DNA of 64,000 nucleotides from Paenibacillus sp. MSJ-34. GTDB taxonomy: Bacteria; Bacillota; Bacilli; Paenibacillales; Paenibacillaceae. Below the pieces are notes generated by a model, which did not search any database, was not told the DNA's origin, and saw only the letters and a program-made list of their open reading frames with translations. Shown one piece after another: positions 50,125 through 59,640 of this stretch (position 1 is its first letter; each line of letters begins with the position of its first letter). The stretch lies in contig NZ_JAHLPR010000016.1 of the NCBI RefSeq assembly GCF_018918005.1, forward strand, positions 37,208 to 101,207. Direction: 5' to 3'. A program made the position numbers and the translations under genes.

Positions 50125-52296
50125 ATGAAAGTTCTAATTACTGGCGGCTGCGGCTTTATCGGCTCTTTCGTCGCCGAACGCTTTCATAAGGAAGGGCATC
50201 AGGTTAGCATCATTGATAATTTAACTACAGGACAAACCCACCATATCTCGTTTAAACATCAATTGTATACCATGAATGTGGAAGATCCGAAATGCGAGGA
50301 AGTGTTCCGCAGCGGCAAGTTCGATCTCGTCGTGCATCTTGCCGCGCAAATCGACGTGCAGCGCTCGGTGAAACGCCCTTACGAGGACGCGCAGTCGAAT
50401 ATGCTCGGGATCGCCAATATGCTCAGCCTCTCGGCCAAGCATGGGGTGAAAAAATTTATATTCGCCTCGACCGCCGCCGTTTACGGCATGCAGGAAGAAG
50501 GGCTCCCGCTCTCGGAGGATACGCCGTGCGCGCCGATTTCTCCGTACGGGACGCATAAATGGTTTGGCGAGCAGTACTGCGCCAAGTGGCAAGAAATGTA
50601 CGGACTTGATACGCTTTGTTTCCGCTTTTCCAATGTGTACGGACCGCGCCAGAGCGACACGGGAGAGGGCGGCGTCATTTCCATCTTCTTAAATAAGCTG
50701 ATGAACGGCCAAGAACTGGTCGTATACGGAGACGGCGGCCAGACGAGGGACTTTATTTACGTGGAGGACGTCGCGGATGCCATCTACCGCGGGGCGTACA
50801 GCGATATTACCGGGGTATTTAATTTATCGACAAGTACGGAAACGAGTTTGAACGATTTGATCCGCATGCTTTCGGCCGAGAAGCAGACGGCAGGTGTCCG
50901 CTATTTGGACGCGCGGAAAGGCGACATTTATAGATCGTCGCTAGACAATACCAGATTGAAACGCTCCCTGGACTGGGTTCCGCTATATTCGGTACAGGAA
51001 GGGCTGCAAAAAACGATCGCCTGGTTCGAGCAACGCGCCGAAACCGGGCCGCAGCGCGAGAAAAAAAGATTCGCGCTGCCGGAAACGTGGAAGAAAATTC
51101 TTCCCTATGTCGAAAATATTTTTCTGTTCGCCATCGTAGCATTAGTGGACTCCTCTCTGGTTTTCCGGTACTTGTCCTTGGACTTCATGCTTTTCTACAT
51201 CATACTCATCGCAAGCTTGTACGGAATCCGCCAATCGATGATTTCCGTTTGTTTGGCGATCGTTTATTACCTGTACGGGCAAGTGGCGGAAGGCCGCGAA
51301 CTGTTGTCGCTCGTATACGATACGGAAGCGTTCTTCCAAGTCGCTATCTATTTGTTTTTGGGATTAATCATCGGGTATACGACAGACAAACGCAAAACAA
51401 AAATCGCTGCGGCGGACGGGAAGATGGAGACGGCGCTGGCGGATTACAATGTCTTGAAGAAGGTTTACGAAGATACGCTCGAGGTCAAGGAGCAGTTGCA
51501 GCAGCAAATCGTCAATAGCAAGGACAGTCTCGGACGATTGTACGCCATTGTCCGAAACCTGGAAAGTTTGCAACCGGAAGAAGTAGTCGGCGCGGCCGTC
51601 GGCGTAATCGAACAGTTGATGGGCAACCGTTCGGTCTCCATTTATTCCTACCGAACCAACGGTTTCTTGCGCCTCATGGTCCGGTCGAATCGGGACGATT
51701 TCCTGTTGCCGAAATCGCTGCATGTGGACGACGCGCCGCAATGGCGGACTGTTGTCGACGAACAAAACCTATTCATTAACCGCGAACTGGCGGGCCAAAT
51801 GCCGATGATGGCCGCTCCCATCGTGCATGAGGGGGAAACGGTAGCCGTCATCTCGCTGCACGAAATCGAATTCGAACGTTTTACCTTATACCATGAGCAT
51901 CTGTTCAAGGTGGCGTCGGAGCTTATCTCCGGTTCTTTGGCAAGAGCGTTTCAATTTGCCGGAGCGGTCCGCAGCGAACGTTACGTGGAGGACTCGGCAT
52001 TATTGAATATGGATGCCATGCAAGAAATGATAGAACAAAAAGAGAAGCTGCGGAAAACCTACAATATCCATTACGCTTTGCTAGAGATTCGCGACAACGG
52101 TCCGAATTGGAGACAGACCGTCATGCGGATCGCCCAATGCTTGCGCGAATCGGATTATATCGGTCTGGATCGGAATCGGAATATCCAAGTGCTGTTGTCG
52201 AATTCGACGACAGAAGAAGCCGCCCGCGTTGCGGACCGATTGAGTTCTTCGGGCATTCACGCCGCGCTGCTTGGCAGGGATAAATCTTATGTATAA
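50125..52296 (+). CDS. pelD: PelX-like sugar epimerase fused to PelD
   Basis: A 723-residue fusion. Residues 1-300 form an extended SDR epimerase (GGCGFIG, FASTAAVYG, YGTHK catalytic Tyr141/Lys145) like UDP-GlcNAc 4-epimerases (PelX). Residues 330-418 hold four membrane helices. A coiled coil follows at 425-465, then a GAF domain to about 610, then a degenerate GGDEF domain. The domain lacks GGDEF but keeps RESD (Arg674, Asp677), the RxxD c-di-GMP I-site that activates PelD. The protein probably makes UDP-GalNAc next to the synthase and gates it by c-di-GMP. ATG 50125 follows AAGGGGG; the longer frame is not used. Confidence 0.85.
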   Translation: MKVLITGGCGFIGSFVAERFHKEGHQVSIIDNLTTGQTHHISFKHQLYTMNVEDPKCEEVFRSGKFDLVVHLAAQIDVQRSVKRPYEDAQSNMLGIANMLSLSAKHGVKKFIFASTAAVYGMQEEGLPLSEDTPCAPISPYGTHKWFGEQYCAKWQEMYGLDTLCFRFSNVYGPRQSDTGEGGVISIFLNKLMNGQELVVYGDGGQTRDFIYVEDVADAIYRGAYSDITGVFNLSTSTETSLNDLIRMLSAEKQTAGVRYLDARKGDIYRSSLDNTRLKRSLDWVPLYSVQEGLQKTIAWFEQRAETGPQREKKRFALPETWKKILPYVENIFLFAIVALVDSSLVFRYLSLDFMLFYIILIASLYGIRQSMISVCLAIVYYLYGQVAEGRELLSLVYDTEAFFQVAIYLFLGLIIGYTTDKRKTKIAAADGKMETALADYNVLKKVYEDTLEVKEQLQQQIVNSKDSLGRLYAIVRNLESLQPEEVVGAAVGVIEQLMGNRSVSIYSYRTNGFLRLMVRSNRDDFLLPKSLHVDDAPQWRTVVDEQNLFINRELAGQMPMMAAPIVHEGETVAVISLHEIEFERFTLYHEHLFKVASELISGSLARAFQFAGAVRSERYVEDSALLNMDAMQEMIEQKEKLRKTYNIHYALLEIRDNGPNWRQTVMRIAQCLRESDYIGLDRNRNIQVLLSNSTTEEAARVADRLSSSGIHAALLGRDKSYV

Positions 52297-53182
52297 GACG
52301 GCTTATCTCATTTATGTTGGATTGAGCTTGGCGTATTTGGCTTTCCTCATCTTCAACCGCCGCCCTTGGCGCACCGATCTGACCTTGATCGTGTGCATCC
52401 CTTTTGTCGGCCTGATCGTAGCCTTATGGGCGTCCATGCCGGCAAAGCGTTCCAAGGAGGAGATGACGGATGAGGAACGGTTTGCGCATCTCGTGTACAG
52501 CGGAACGGACAACGGGAAAAATCCGCGGCAGGTCGATATCCGGCAGGAAATCAATCTCGTTCCTCTGGAAGAAGCTTTATACTATAGCGATGTGACGACA
52601 CGGCGGCGCATGCTGCTCGATCTGCTGAAGACGGAAAGGGAGGCGCGTCCTGATTTGCTGGAGGCCGCCGTCGGCAACGACGATACGGAAACCTCCCATT
52701 ACGCCGTCTCGGCGGTTACGGAACTGAAGCGCAAGCTGACGCTCATGCTGCAGAAGCTGGCGGTGCGTTACGAGCAGTCACCGGGCGATCCGGAGTTGTT
52801 GTTGTCGTATGCCGATGCGTTGAAACGATTCTTGGACCTCGGTTTTTTGGATCGCCATACGCAGTCCCAATACCGGCATCTGCAAACGGAGGTGCTCGAG
52901 CGGCTGTTGGAAACCGGCAAAGGGGATGTCTCGCACTATACCGATATGATTGAGGCCGAGCTTCAAGTAGGGAACGGGGACCGGGCCGAATATTGGACAG
53001 GCCGCTTCTATGAAGCGTATCCGGGCCGCGAGGAACCGTATTTGGCCGAATTGAAGCTGAGATATGAATTAGGCCAACGGGAGCGGCTTCTTGCCACGCT
53101 GCAGGCGCTGCGGGCCGCGCCGATTCGCGTAACGCCCGATGCGCTCGGCGTCATCCGATTTTGGCTGCATAACAGTGAGTGA
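52289..53182 (+). CDS. pelE: PelE-like membrane scaffold
   Basis: A 297-residue protein with two N-terminal membrane helices (AYLIYVGLSLAYLAFLIF, LTLIVCIPFVGLIVALW) and a cytosolic helical region of TPR-like repeats, the PelE layout. PelE helps assemble the inner-membrane synthase with PelD, PelF and PelG. ATG 52289 overlaps the pelD stop by eight bases and has GGCAGGG before it. Confidence 0.8.
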   Translation: MYKTAYLIYVGLSLAYLAFLIFNRRPWRTDLTLIVCIPFVGLIVALWASMPAKRSKEEMTDEERFAHLVYSGTDNGKNPRQVDIRQEINLVPLEEALYYSDVTTRRRMLLDLLKTEREARPDLLEAAVGNDDTETSHYAVSAVTELKRKLTLMLQKLAVRYEQSPGDPELLLSYADALKRFLDLGFLDRHTQSQYRHLQTEVLERLLETGKGDVSHYTDMIEAELQVGNGDRAEYWTGRFYEAYPGREEPYLAELKLRYELGQRERLLATLQALRAAPIRVTPDALGVIRFWLHNSE

Positions 53183-53194
53183 GGCGAGGTTGAC

Positions 53195-55030
53195 ATGGGA
53201 CTGCAAAAGAAAAATATATACTTCATTTTAGCGCTGGTTCTTATTCTTGGAATTGCGCTGCAAATATCGCGTCAGGATGAGCTATTGGCATGGACGGGAC
53301 GACTTCAAGCCAAGACGCCGGACTCGCTTGATTATCGGGATGCGATTTCACCGGAAGAAGCCGCCTCGCTGCAGACCGATCGAATTCTTATATTGTATGA
53401 CGACGATAATCCTTACAGCATTCGTTTGAAAGACAATATTGCCAGAACGTTGAAGGATATGAAACAGACGGCGGACATTATGGAGGCGGCCAAGCTGCAG
53501 GGAAGCCCGGATCGGTATCAAGCGGTCATCATCGCCATGCCGCGGCTCGGCCGGTTAACGGATCATAGCTGGCTGGCTCCTTACGTCGAACAAGGCGGCC
53601 ATTTGCTGCTCGCGACCGCACCGGATTTGGACGACGTTTTGCTTGCCATTTACCGCAAATTGGGGGCCTATGACGTAGGCGAATACATATTGCCGCAAGG
53701 GGTTCGGTTTCAAACCAATATTTTAATCGGTATGAAGGGGTATGAGCTCAATAAAGATTTTATTACGAATTCATCCCTGCGCATGGATTTGGGGGACCAA
53801 GCGAACGTGCATATGACGTCGGCGGCGGGAGATCCGCTCCTGTGGGAAACGCCGTACGGAAAGGGCAAATTCGTTGTCTTTAACGGAACGATGCTGGACG
53901 AGAAGACGAGCAGAGGCTTGATTACCGGAATTACGGGGCTTTTGATTCCCGACATGCTGTATTCCATCTTCAATGTAAAGCTGGTTTATATCGACGATTT
54001 CCCTGCTCCGTTTCCGAACGGAATTAACGAAGAATTGTATCGGACCTATAAACGGAGCGAGCCGCGATTTTTTAAGGAAATATGGTGGCCTTATATGGTT
54101 CGGCTTGCCCAGAAGCATAACGTGAAATATACGGGAGTGCTAATCGAAACGTATGAAGACGACGTAACCCCGCCTTTTCTAACGCCGAAGCAAGCGGATC
54201 GAAGCAGCTTGGCGACGTTGGGCCGTGAAGTCCTTAAAGGCGGCGGCGAAATCGGGCTGCACGGATATAATCATCAATCTTTCGTAACGAGCGAGCGAAT
54301 ATCCGCCGCTTTCGGTTATAAACCGTGGGCGTCGGCCGATGATATGGCCGGGTCGCTCGGCGCGGCGCTCCGCTTTGCCCAAAGCGTGTTTCCGTCCAAC
54401 AAGATTCAAACATACGTTCCGCCTTCCAACGTTCTCGGTCCGGAAGGAAGGGAGATTCTAGCGAAGGCGTTGCCGGACTTAACGAATATTTCGTCGCTTT
54501 ATACCGTGGATGAGAAACAATTTGCCTATGTGCAGGAATTCGAGGTGGCGGAAGACGGCATCGTCGAGCTTCCGCGGCTGACATCGGGCTTCCTGCTTGA
54601 AGATTACATGTATTGGGTAAGCATGAACGGAGCTTCTTCCGTCGGCGTATTTTCCCATTTCGTCCATCCGGACGATATTCTGGATCTTAAACGCAGTTTT
54701 CCGTACACATGGGAGCAGTTGTACGAACGTATGGACCGTTTTCTGCAGTTTCAAGGCGAGCGTTACGGTTTTCTACGCAGTATGACAGCGGCGGAAGCGG
54801 CGGTAGAAGTCAAAAAGACGGCCGCGGCGCAAGTGTATGTCGACAGGAGCGAAGAAGGGAAATTGCGCGGCTATGTGAACCGGTTCAGCGGGGATCTCTA
54901 CTTCCTTCTCCGTACGGACAAAAAAATCGGGGCGCTGAAGCATTGCAGCGTCAAACGGGTGGACGAGAATGTGTATTTGGTACAAGCGAAAGACGCCAAA
55001 TTCGAAATCGAACTGAAGGGATCATTATGA
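53195..55030 (+). CDS. pelA: PelA-type polysaccharide deacetylase (DUF2194)
   Basis: A 611-residue protein anchored by one N-terminal helix (IYFILALVLILGIALQI). A flavodoxin/GATase-like region precedes a CE-type deacetylase core: metal Asp in VYIDDFPAP, the HxxxH pair in GLHGYNHQ, and SHFVHPDD. It removes acetyl groups from the nascent GalNAc polymer at the outer face, making it cationic. Compared with Pseudomonas PelA it lacks the hydrolase domain, which the GH114-like protein may replace. The stop overlaps pelF. Confidence 0.85.
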   Translation: MGLQKKNIYFILALVLILGIALQISRQDELLAWTGRLQAKTPDSLDYRDAISPEEAASLQTDRILILYDDDNPYSIRLKDNIARTLKDMKQTADIMEAAKLQGSPDRYQAVIIAMPRLGRLTDHSWLAPYVEQGGHLLLATAPDLDDVLLAIYRKLGAYDVGEYILPQGVRFQTNILIGMKGYELNKDFITNSSLRMDLGDQANVHMTSAAGDPLLWETPYGKGKFVVFNGTMLDEKTSRGLITGITGLLIPDMLYSIFNVKLVYIDDFPAPFPNGINEELYRTYKRSEPRFFKEIWWPYMVRLAQKHNVKYTGVLIETYEDDVTPPFLTPKQADRSSLATLGREVLKGGGEIGLHGYNHQSFVTSERISAAFGYKPWASADDMAGSLGAALRFAQSVFPSNKIQTYVPPSNVLGPEGREILAKALPDLTNISSLYTVDEKQFAYVQEFEVAEDGIVELPRLTSGFLLEDYMYWVSMNGASSVGVFSHFVHPDDILDLKRSFPYTWEQLYERMDRFLQFQGERYGFLRSMTAAEAAVEVKKTAAAQVYVDRSEEGKLRGYVNRFSGDLYFLLRTDKKIGALKHCSVKRVDENVYLVQAKDAKFEIELKGSL

Positions 55031-56439
55031 AAATAGCGATTATTGCCGAAGGCTCCTACCCTTATGTAACCGGCGGGGTGTCCAGTTGGCTGCATACGTT
55101 GCTCCAGTCTATGCCTGAGCATGAATTCGTCATTTACGCGATCGGGGCGGAACAGAAGGATCGGGGAAAATTCAAATACGAGCTCCCTTCCAACGTTTCA
55201 GAGATTAGGGAAGTGTTCCTGGATTCTTACTTGCAGGAGGAAGGACGGCCGAGCGGACGCTATGGGCTCGATCCAAACCAAATTCATGCCTTGAAAAGCC
55301 TGTTCGTACGAGAGGACGCGCCGGACTGGAAGCAAGTATTCGATACGCTGCGAAACGCCGATATGAAATCGGTGGCCGACTTTCTGATGAGCCGCGATTT
55401 TTTCGACATTATCCATCAATTATGCCAAGAGCGGTACTTGTACGTTCCGTTTACGGAAATGTTCTGGACGGCCCGTTCCATGGTCGTGCCGCTGTTCCTT
55501 CTATTGCGCGAGCCCGTACCGCAGGCGGATCTGTATCATTGCGTCACAACGGGTTACGCGGGCGTCATCGGCAGCTTGGCCAAGCATTTGTACGGCAAGC
55601 CGATGCTGTTGACGGAACACGGCATTTACTCGCGGGAACGCGAGGAGGAAATTATTAAAGCAAGTTGGGTCAAGGGTTACTTCAAGGATCTATGGATCGA
55701 TTATTTCTATAAGCTGGCGGGCTGCGCTTATCATTACGCCGACCGGGTCGTGACGCTCTTTAACCGCAACAGGGAGATTGAAATCGAGCTCGGTTGCGAT
55801 CCGGACAAAATTCAAATTGTGCCGAACGGCATCGAAACGGCGGATTTTGCCGCGCTTCCGGGCAAGGAACCGGGGGATGAGCGCATCCATATCGGCGCCT
55901 TTGTCCGTATTGTTCCGATTAAAGACATCAAGACGATGGTTCAAAGCTTTGCGCTGGTGAAGCAGGAAATGCCGCAAGCTTCGTTCTACATTATGGGGCC
56001 TTTCGATGAAAACGAAGAGTATTACGAAGAGTGCGTCCAGTTGGCGGAAGACTTGGGATTGGGCAGCGAAATGTTCACCGGGAACGTTCCTTTATTCTCT
56101 TACCTGGGGAAAATGGACGTACTTGCCCTTACGAGCATCAGCGAGGGGCAGCCGCTGGCCGTATTGGAAGGAATGGCGGCCGGCAAGCCGTTCGTCGCAA
56201 CGGATGTGGGCAGCTGCAAGGAACTGCTGTACGGCGCGCATGACGATTACGGCGAAGCCGGAATCGTCGTGCCCGTTATGAATAGCGAACGGATCGCCAG
56301 CGCGATTCTGACTTTGTGCCGAAATACGGAATTGCGCAATCGTATGGGGGAAAACGGAAGGAAGCGGGTCGGCGAGTATTATACCAAAAAAGCTTTTATC
56401 GACGCTTATAAGTCGTTGTATCAATCATGTGAGAGGTAA
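55027..56439 (+). CDS. pelF: PelF glycosyltransferase
   Basis: A 470-residue cytosolic GT4 glycosyltransferase. The N-terminus has IIAEGSYPYVTGGVSSWL, and the sugar-nucleotide site has the Ex7E motif in SEGQPLAVLEGMAAGKP. PelF polymerises GalNAc from UDP-GalNAc, working with PelD, PelE and PelG at the membrane. ATG 55027 overlaps the pelA stop (ATGA). Five bases separate it from pelG. Confidence 0.9.
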   Translation: MKIAIIAEGSYPYVTGGVSSWLHTLLQSMPEHEFVIYAIGAEQKDRGKFKYELPSNVSEIREVFLDSYLQEEGRPSGRYGLDPNQIHALKSLFVREDAPDWKQVFDTLRNADMKSVADFLMSRDFFDIIHQLCQERYLYVPFTEMFWTARSMVVPLFLLLREPVPQADLYHCVTTGYAGVIGSLAKHLYGKPMLLTEHGIYSREREEEIIKASWVKGYFKDLWIDYFYKLAGCAYHYADRVVTLFNRNREIEIELGCDPDKIQIVPNGIETADFAALPGKEPGDERIHIGAFVRIVPIKDIKTMVQSFALVKQEMPQASFYIMGPFDENEEYYEECVQLAEDLGLGSEMFTGNVPLFSYLGKMDVLALTSISEGQPLAVLEGMAAGKPFVATDVGSCKELLYGAHDDYGEAGIVVPVMNSERIASAILTLCRNTELRNRMGENGRKRVGEYYTKKAFIDAYKSLYQSCER

Positions 56440-56444
56440 CCATT

Positions 56445-57860
56445 ATGGCAGGGGTTGGATTTGAGTTAAGAAAATTGTATGAAAAGGAAGGCGTGTTCAA
56501 CCGGCTGAAGGCATATGTCTTTTCGTCGGTGATAACGGTCGGACCGCTGTGCAGCTGTATGCTGGCCGTCGCCGCCATCCAATGGATGATGATCGAGCGG
56601 GGAGCGCATTACAACGAACGGGAATTGTTTTTCTCCGGTCTTGTGTATGCATTTGTTTTTTCTTATATTTTTCACTCCGCGATCGGGATGCTGATGACGC
56701 GAACGGTATCGGACATGATATACGAACAGCGCTACGGGGAAATTCTCCCCTCGGTATTCGGCGGGCTCAAAATATTGCTGCCTGCCGCCGCGCTTGGCGG
56801 GGGAGCTTTCTTGATATGGTCGCCTTTGCCCGTGTCGTACAAGCTGCCGCTTTATATTAATTTTATGGAACTGATCGTCATCTGGCATTTGACGGTTTAC
56901 GTTTCGGCCATCAAGCGGTTTAAGGCGGTATTTTACGCATTCTTAACCGGTATGGCCGTCGCTTTGGCGGCGGCGTGGGGCTGGTTGTCCTGGACCAACG
57001 CGCCTACCGCGGCGGATATGACGCTATGCCTGGCCGGCGGCTGGTTGATTACGATGCTGTGGCTGCTCGGCGTCGTCAAGGAATCTTTCCGAGTGCGCGC
57101 TCAGGCGCCCGATTTCGCCTGGCTCCAAAGAGCGCGGCAATACCCGTCTCTTATCGCAGCGGGACTTTTGGGCACGCTCGGCTTATATTCGCACCAATTC
57201 GTCTATTGGCTTACCAACGGCCGATGGGTGCAGGACGCATTTTTGATGACCCCGGAATACGATGCGGCCGTCTTTTACGCCTTCTTGTCCATCACCCCAA
57301 CCTTGGTGATGTTCGTCGTTTCGTTAGAAACGAATTTCTATCCGAAATGCCGCGAATTTTACGATTCGGTCCTTGGGCAGGGCTCCATCGCCGATATCGA
57401 ATCGGCGCACAAGGATATTGGCCGTATGTTGACGCAAGAGCTGGTGCTGATTATGGGCATCCAGCTGGTTTGTTCCATTGTCGCGATCGCTTTGGGTATA
57501 AGGCTCTTGCCGATGGTTGGATTTTTATCCACGCAGATCGAAACGTATACAGTGCTCGTCATGGCTTTTTACGCCTTTGTTATTTACAACGTTTTGTCGT
57601 TGGTTCTGTTATATTTCGACGACCGTAAAGGCGTGCTTGCGCTGGCGGGCGCGTTCTTTGCCATGATCGTCGTCTTTTCGGCGGGCGCCGCTTTGCTGCA
57701 AGCGGATCCGAGCTTTGCGGTATTCTGCGCATCGTCCCTATCGCTGCTTTTCGCGCTCGCCAGATTGTCTTATATATTGAAAAACTTATTGTATTACACA
57801 TTCAGCTCACAACCGCTAGTAATGAAACAAAAAGGGGGGATAACCGGTGAAACGGTATGA
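56445..57860 (+). CDS. pelG: PelG membrane transporter
   Basis: A 471-residue integral membrane protein with about 12 helices and the strongly conserved PelG opening MAGVGFELRKLYEKEG. PelG belongs to the MOP (polysaccharide transporter) superfamily and passes the growing Pel chain across the membrane. It overlaps the next gene by 14 bases. Confidence 0.9.
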   Translation: MAGVGFELRKLYEKEGVFNRLKAYVFSSVITVGPLCSCMLAVAAIQWMMIERGAHYNERELFFSGLVYAFVFSYIFHSAIGMLMTRTVSDMIYEQRYGEILPSVFGGLKILLPAAALGGGAFLIWSPLPVSYKLPLYINFMELIVIWHLTVYVSAIKRFKAVFYAFLTGMAVALAAAWGWLSWTNAPTAADMTLCLAGGWLITMLWLLGVVKESFRVRAQAPDFAWLQRARQYPSLIAAGLLGTLGLYSHQFVYWLTNGRWVQDAFLMTPEYDAAVFYAFLSITPTLVMFVVSLETNFYPKCREFYDSVLGQGSIADIESAHKDIGRMLTQELVLIMGIQLVCSIVAIALGIRLLPMVGFLSTQIETYTVLVMAFYAFVIYNVLSLVLLYFDDRKGVLALAGAFFAMIVVFSAGAALLQADPSFAVFCASSLSLLFALARLSYILKNLLYYTFSSQPLVMKQKGGITGETV

Positions 57861-59640
57861 TGATTCGCGCCGGCGATGGATCGCCGCCTGCTTAGGAGCC
57901 GTCATGTTGCTGGCCGGATGTTCTTCCGGGGGGCCGGGAACGCAAACATCGGGCAAAGAGCCGGTCGAACCCGTGAAGGCCGAAACCACGGCGAATATCG
58001 AAGCGTTGGCGGTCGATTACAGTCCGAAATTGGTCGAGAACCGAATGGTCTATGAGGAAGATCGAGGCGATACGATCGTCGATCTCTATTTGACGATAAC
58101 GGAGACGAATATCCAGCAGAATCCGCCTGCGACGTGGGCGGAGCTCAATAAGATCACATTGAAAGAACCGTCCGAGCCGGCCGTCGTTCTGGATACGATT
58201 TTTCAAGAAGGGGATGAAACGGGACCGAAGAGCGGCATGTTCGGTTTTGACGACATCCTGCCGAACGCGACGGTGACGATCCGGGGAAACTCTACGCGAC
58301 GATCGAAGCAAAAAGCTTACAAGATCAAACTGACCGAAGGAAGCGGCTTATGGAGGGAACAGAAAACGGTCAATTTGATCAAACATCCGTACGATTTGAC
58401 CCGAATCCGCAATAAATTAAGCTTCGATTATTTCAAGGAAATACCCGATTTCACCAGTTTGCGGACGCAATTCGTCCGGCTGCATGTCAAAGATTTAACG
58501 GGGGGAGCGCCGAATCCGAAATTCGAGAACTACGGCCTGTACACCCAAATCGAGCAACCGAACAAATCGTTCTTGCGCACGCACGGGCTCGATCCGAACG
58601 GGCAATTGTATAAAGCGAGCTATTTCGAATTTCTGCGTTACCCGGAATCGTTGAAATTGGCCGACGATCCGACATACGATTTGGCTGCGTTCGAACGCAT
58701 TCTCGAAGTCAAGGGAAGCAAGGATCACGCCAAACTGCTGCAAATGCTCGACGACGTGAACGATGAAAGACTGAATTTCGACGAAGTATTCGAAAAGCAT
58801 TTCGACCGCGACAATTTTTTGACCTGGATGGCGGTGAATATATTGTTCGACAACATGGATACCAACTCGCAAAATTTCTATCTGTATTCGCCGCTCAATT
58901 CGGAGAAATGGTTCTTCCTCCCGTGGGATTACGACGGGGCGTGGGGATATACGCAGCAGAAGGGCGAAGATGTGCAGAACAGCCCGTGGCAAAAAGGCAT
59001 CTCCAATTACTGGGGAAGCAAACTGCAGCATCGGTTTTTCAAGAATCCGGAAAATGTACGGCAACTGATCGATAAAATCGAGGAGTTGATGACGATCGTT
59101 ACGCCAGAAAGAACGAAGGAATTGCTGGATCAATACCGGAAGGTCGCCCCGGCCGTGACGCTTAGCGAACCGGATATCGGATATTTGCCGGGGACGCCGG
59201 AAACGTACCGGAAGGAATGGGACCGGCTCATCGGACTTCCCGAGAAAAACTACCGGATCTTCCTCGAAGCGTTGGAAAACCCGATGCCGGTCTATTTGGC
59301 AGACGTCGAACGGAAGGACGGAAAATGGCTGTTCCAATGGTCCAACTCGTACGATTTGCAGGGCGATGATATCGTATACCATTTTCAGGTTAGCCGGACG
59401 CCGGATTTCGCCCAACTTGTCGAGGATCGGGACGGGCTGACCGTGCTGTCGCAACAAGTAGACACGCTGCAGCCGGGCAAATATTATTGGCGGGTATTGA
59501 TTACCGATAGCAAAGGCAACCGGCAAGTCGCGTTTGACACGCTGGAAAGCCATTTATACTACGGTATACGCGAGTTTTATATATCGGGCACTGCGGCACA
59601 ACCCGTTGTCATGCATCCAAGGGATATGGAAGATGAATAA
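57847..59640 (+). CDS. CotH-kinase lipoprotein
   Basis: A 597-residue protein with a lipoprotein signal (MLLAGC, Cys25), so it lies outside the membrane. The CotH domain has TVTIRGNSTRRSKQKAYKIK, VNLIKHPYDLTRIRNKL and the metal/catalytic LPWDYDGAWGY. B. subtilis CotH is an atypical kinase that phosphorylates Ser in coat proteins. Here the target could be an exported protein or, less likely, the polymer. Overlap with pelG and the next gene shows it is part of the operon. Confidence 0.85.
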   Translation: MKRYDDSRRRWIAACLGAVMLLAGCSSGGPGTQTSGKEPVEPVKAETTANIEALAVDYSPKLVENRMVYEEDRGDTIVDLYLTITETNIQQNPPATWAELNKITLKEPSEPAVVLDTIFQEGDETGPKSGMFGFDDILPNATVTIRGNSTRRSKQKAYKIKLTEGSGLWREQKTVNLIKHPYDLTRIRNKLSFDYFKEIPDFTSLRTQFVRLHVKDLTGGAPNPKFENYGLYTQIEQPNKSFLRTHGLDPNGQLYKASYFEFLRYPESLKLADDPTYDLAAFERILEVKGSKDHAKLLQMLDDVNDERLNFDEVFEKHFDRDNFLTWMAVNILFDNMDTNSQNFYLYSPLNSEKWFFLPWDYDGAWGYTQQKGEDVQNSPWQKGISNYWGSKLQHRFFKNPENVRQLIDKIEELMTIVTPERTKELLDQYRKVAPAVTLSEPDIGYLPGTPETYRKEWDRLIGLPEKNYRIFLEALENPMPVYLADVERKDGKWLFQWSNSYDLQGDDIVYHFQVSRTPDFAQLVEDRDGLTVLSQQVDTLQPGKYYWRVLITDSKGNRQVAFDTLESHLYYGIREFYISGTAAQPVVMHPRDMEDE

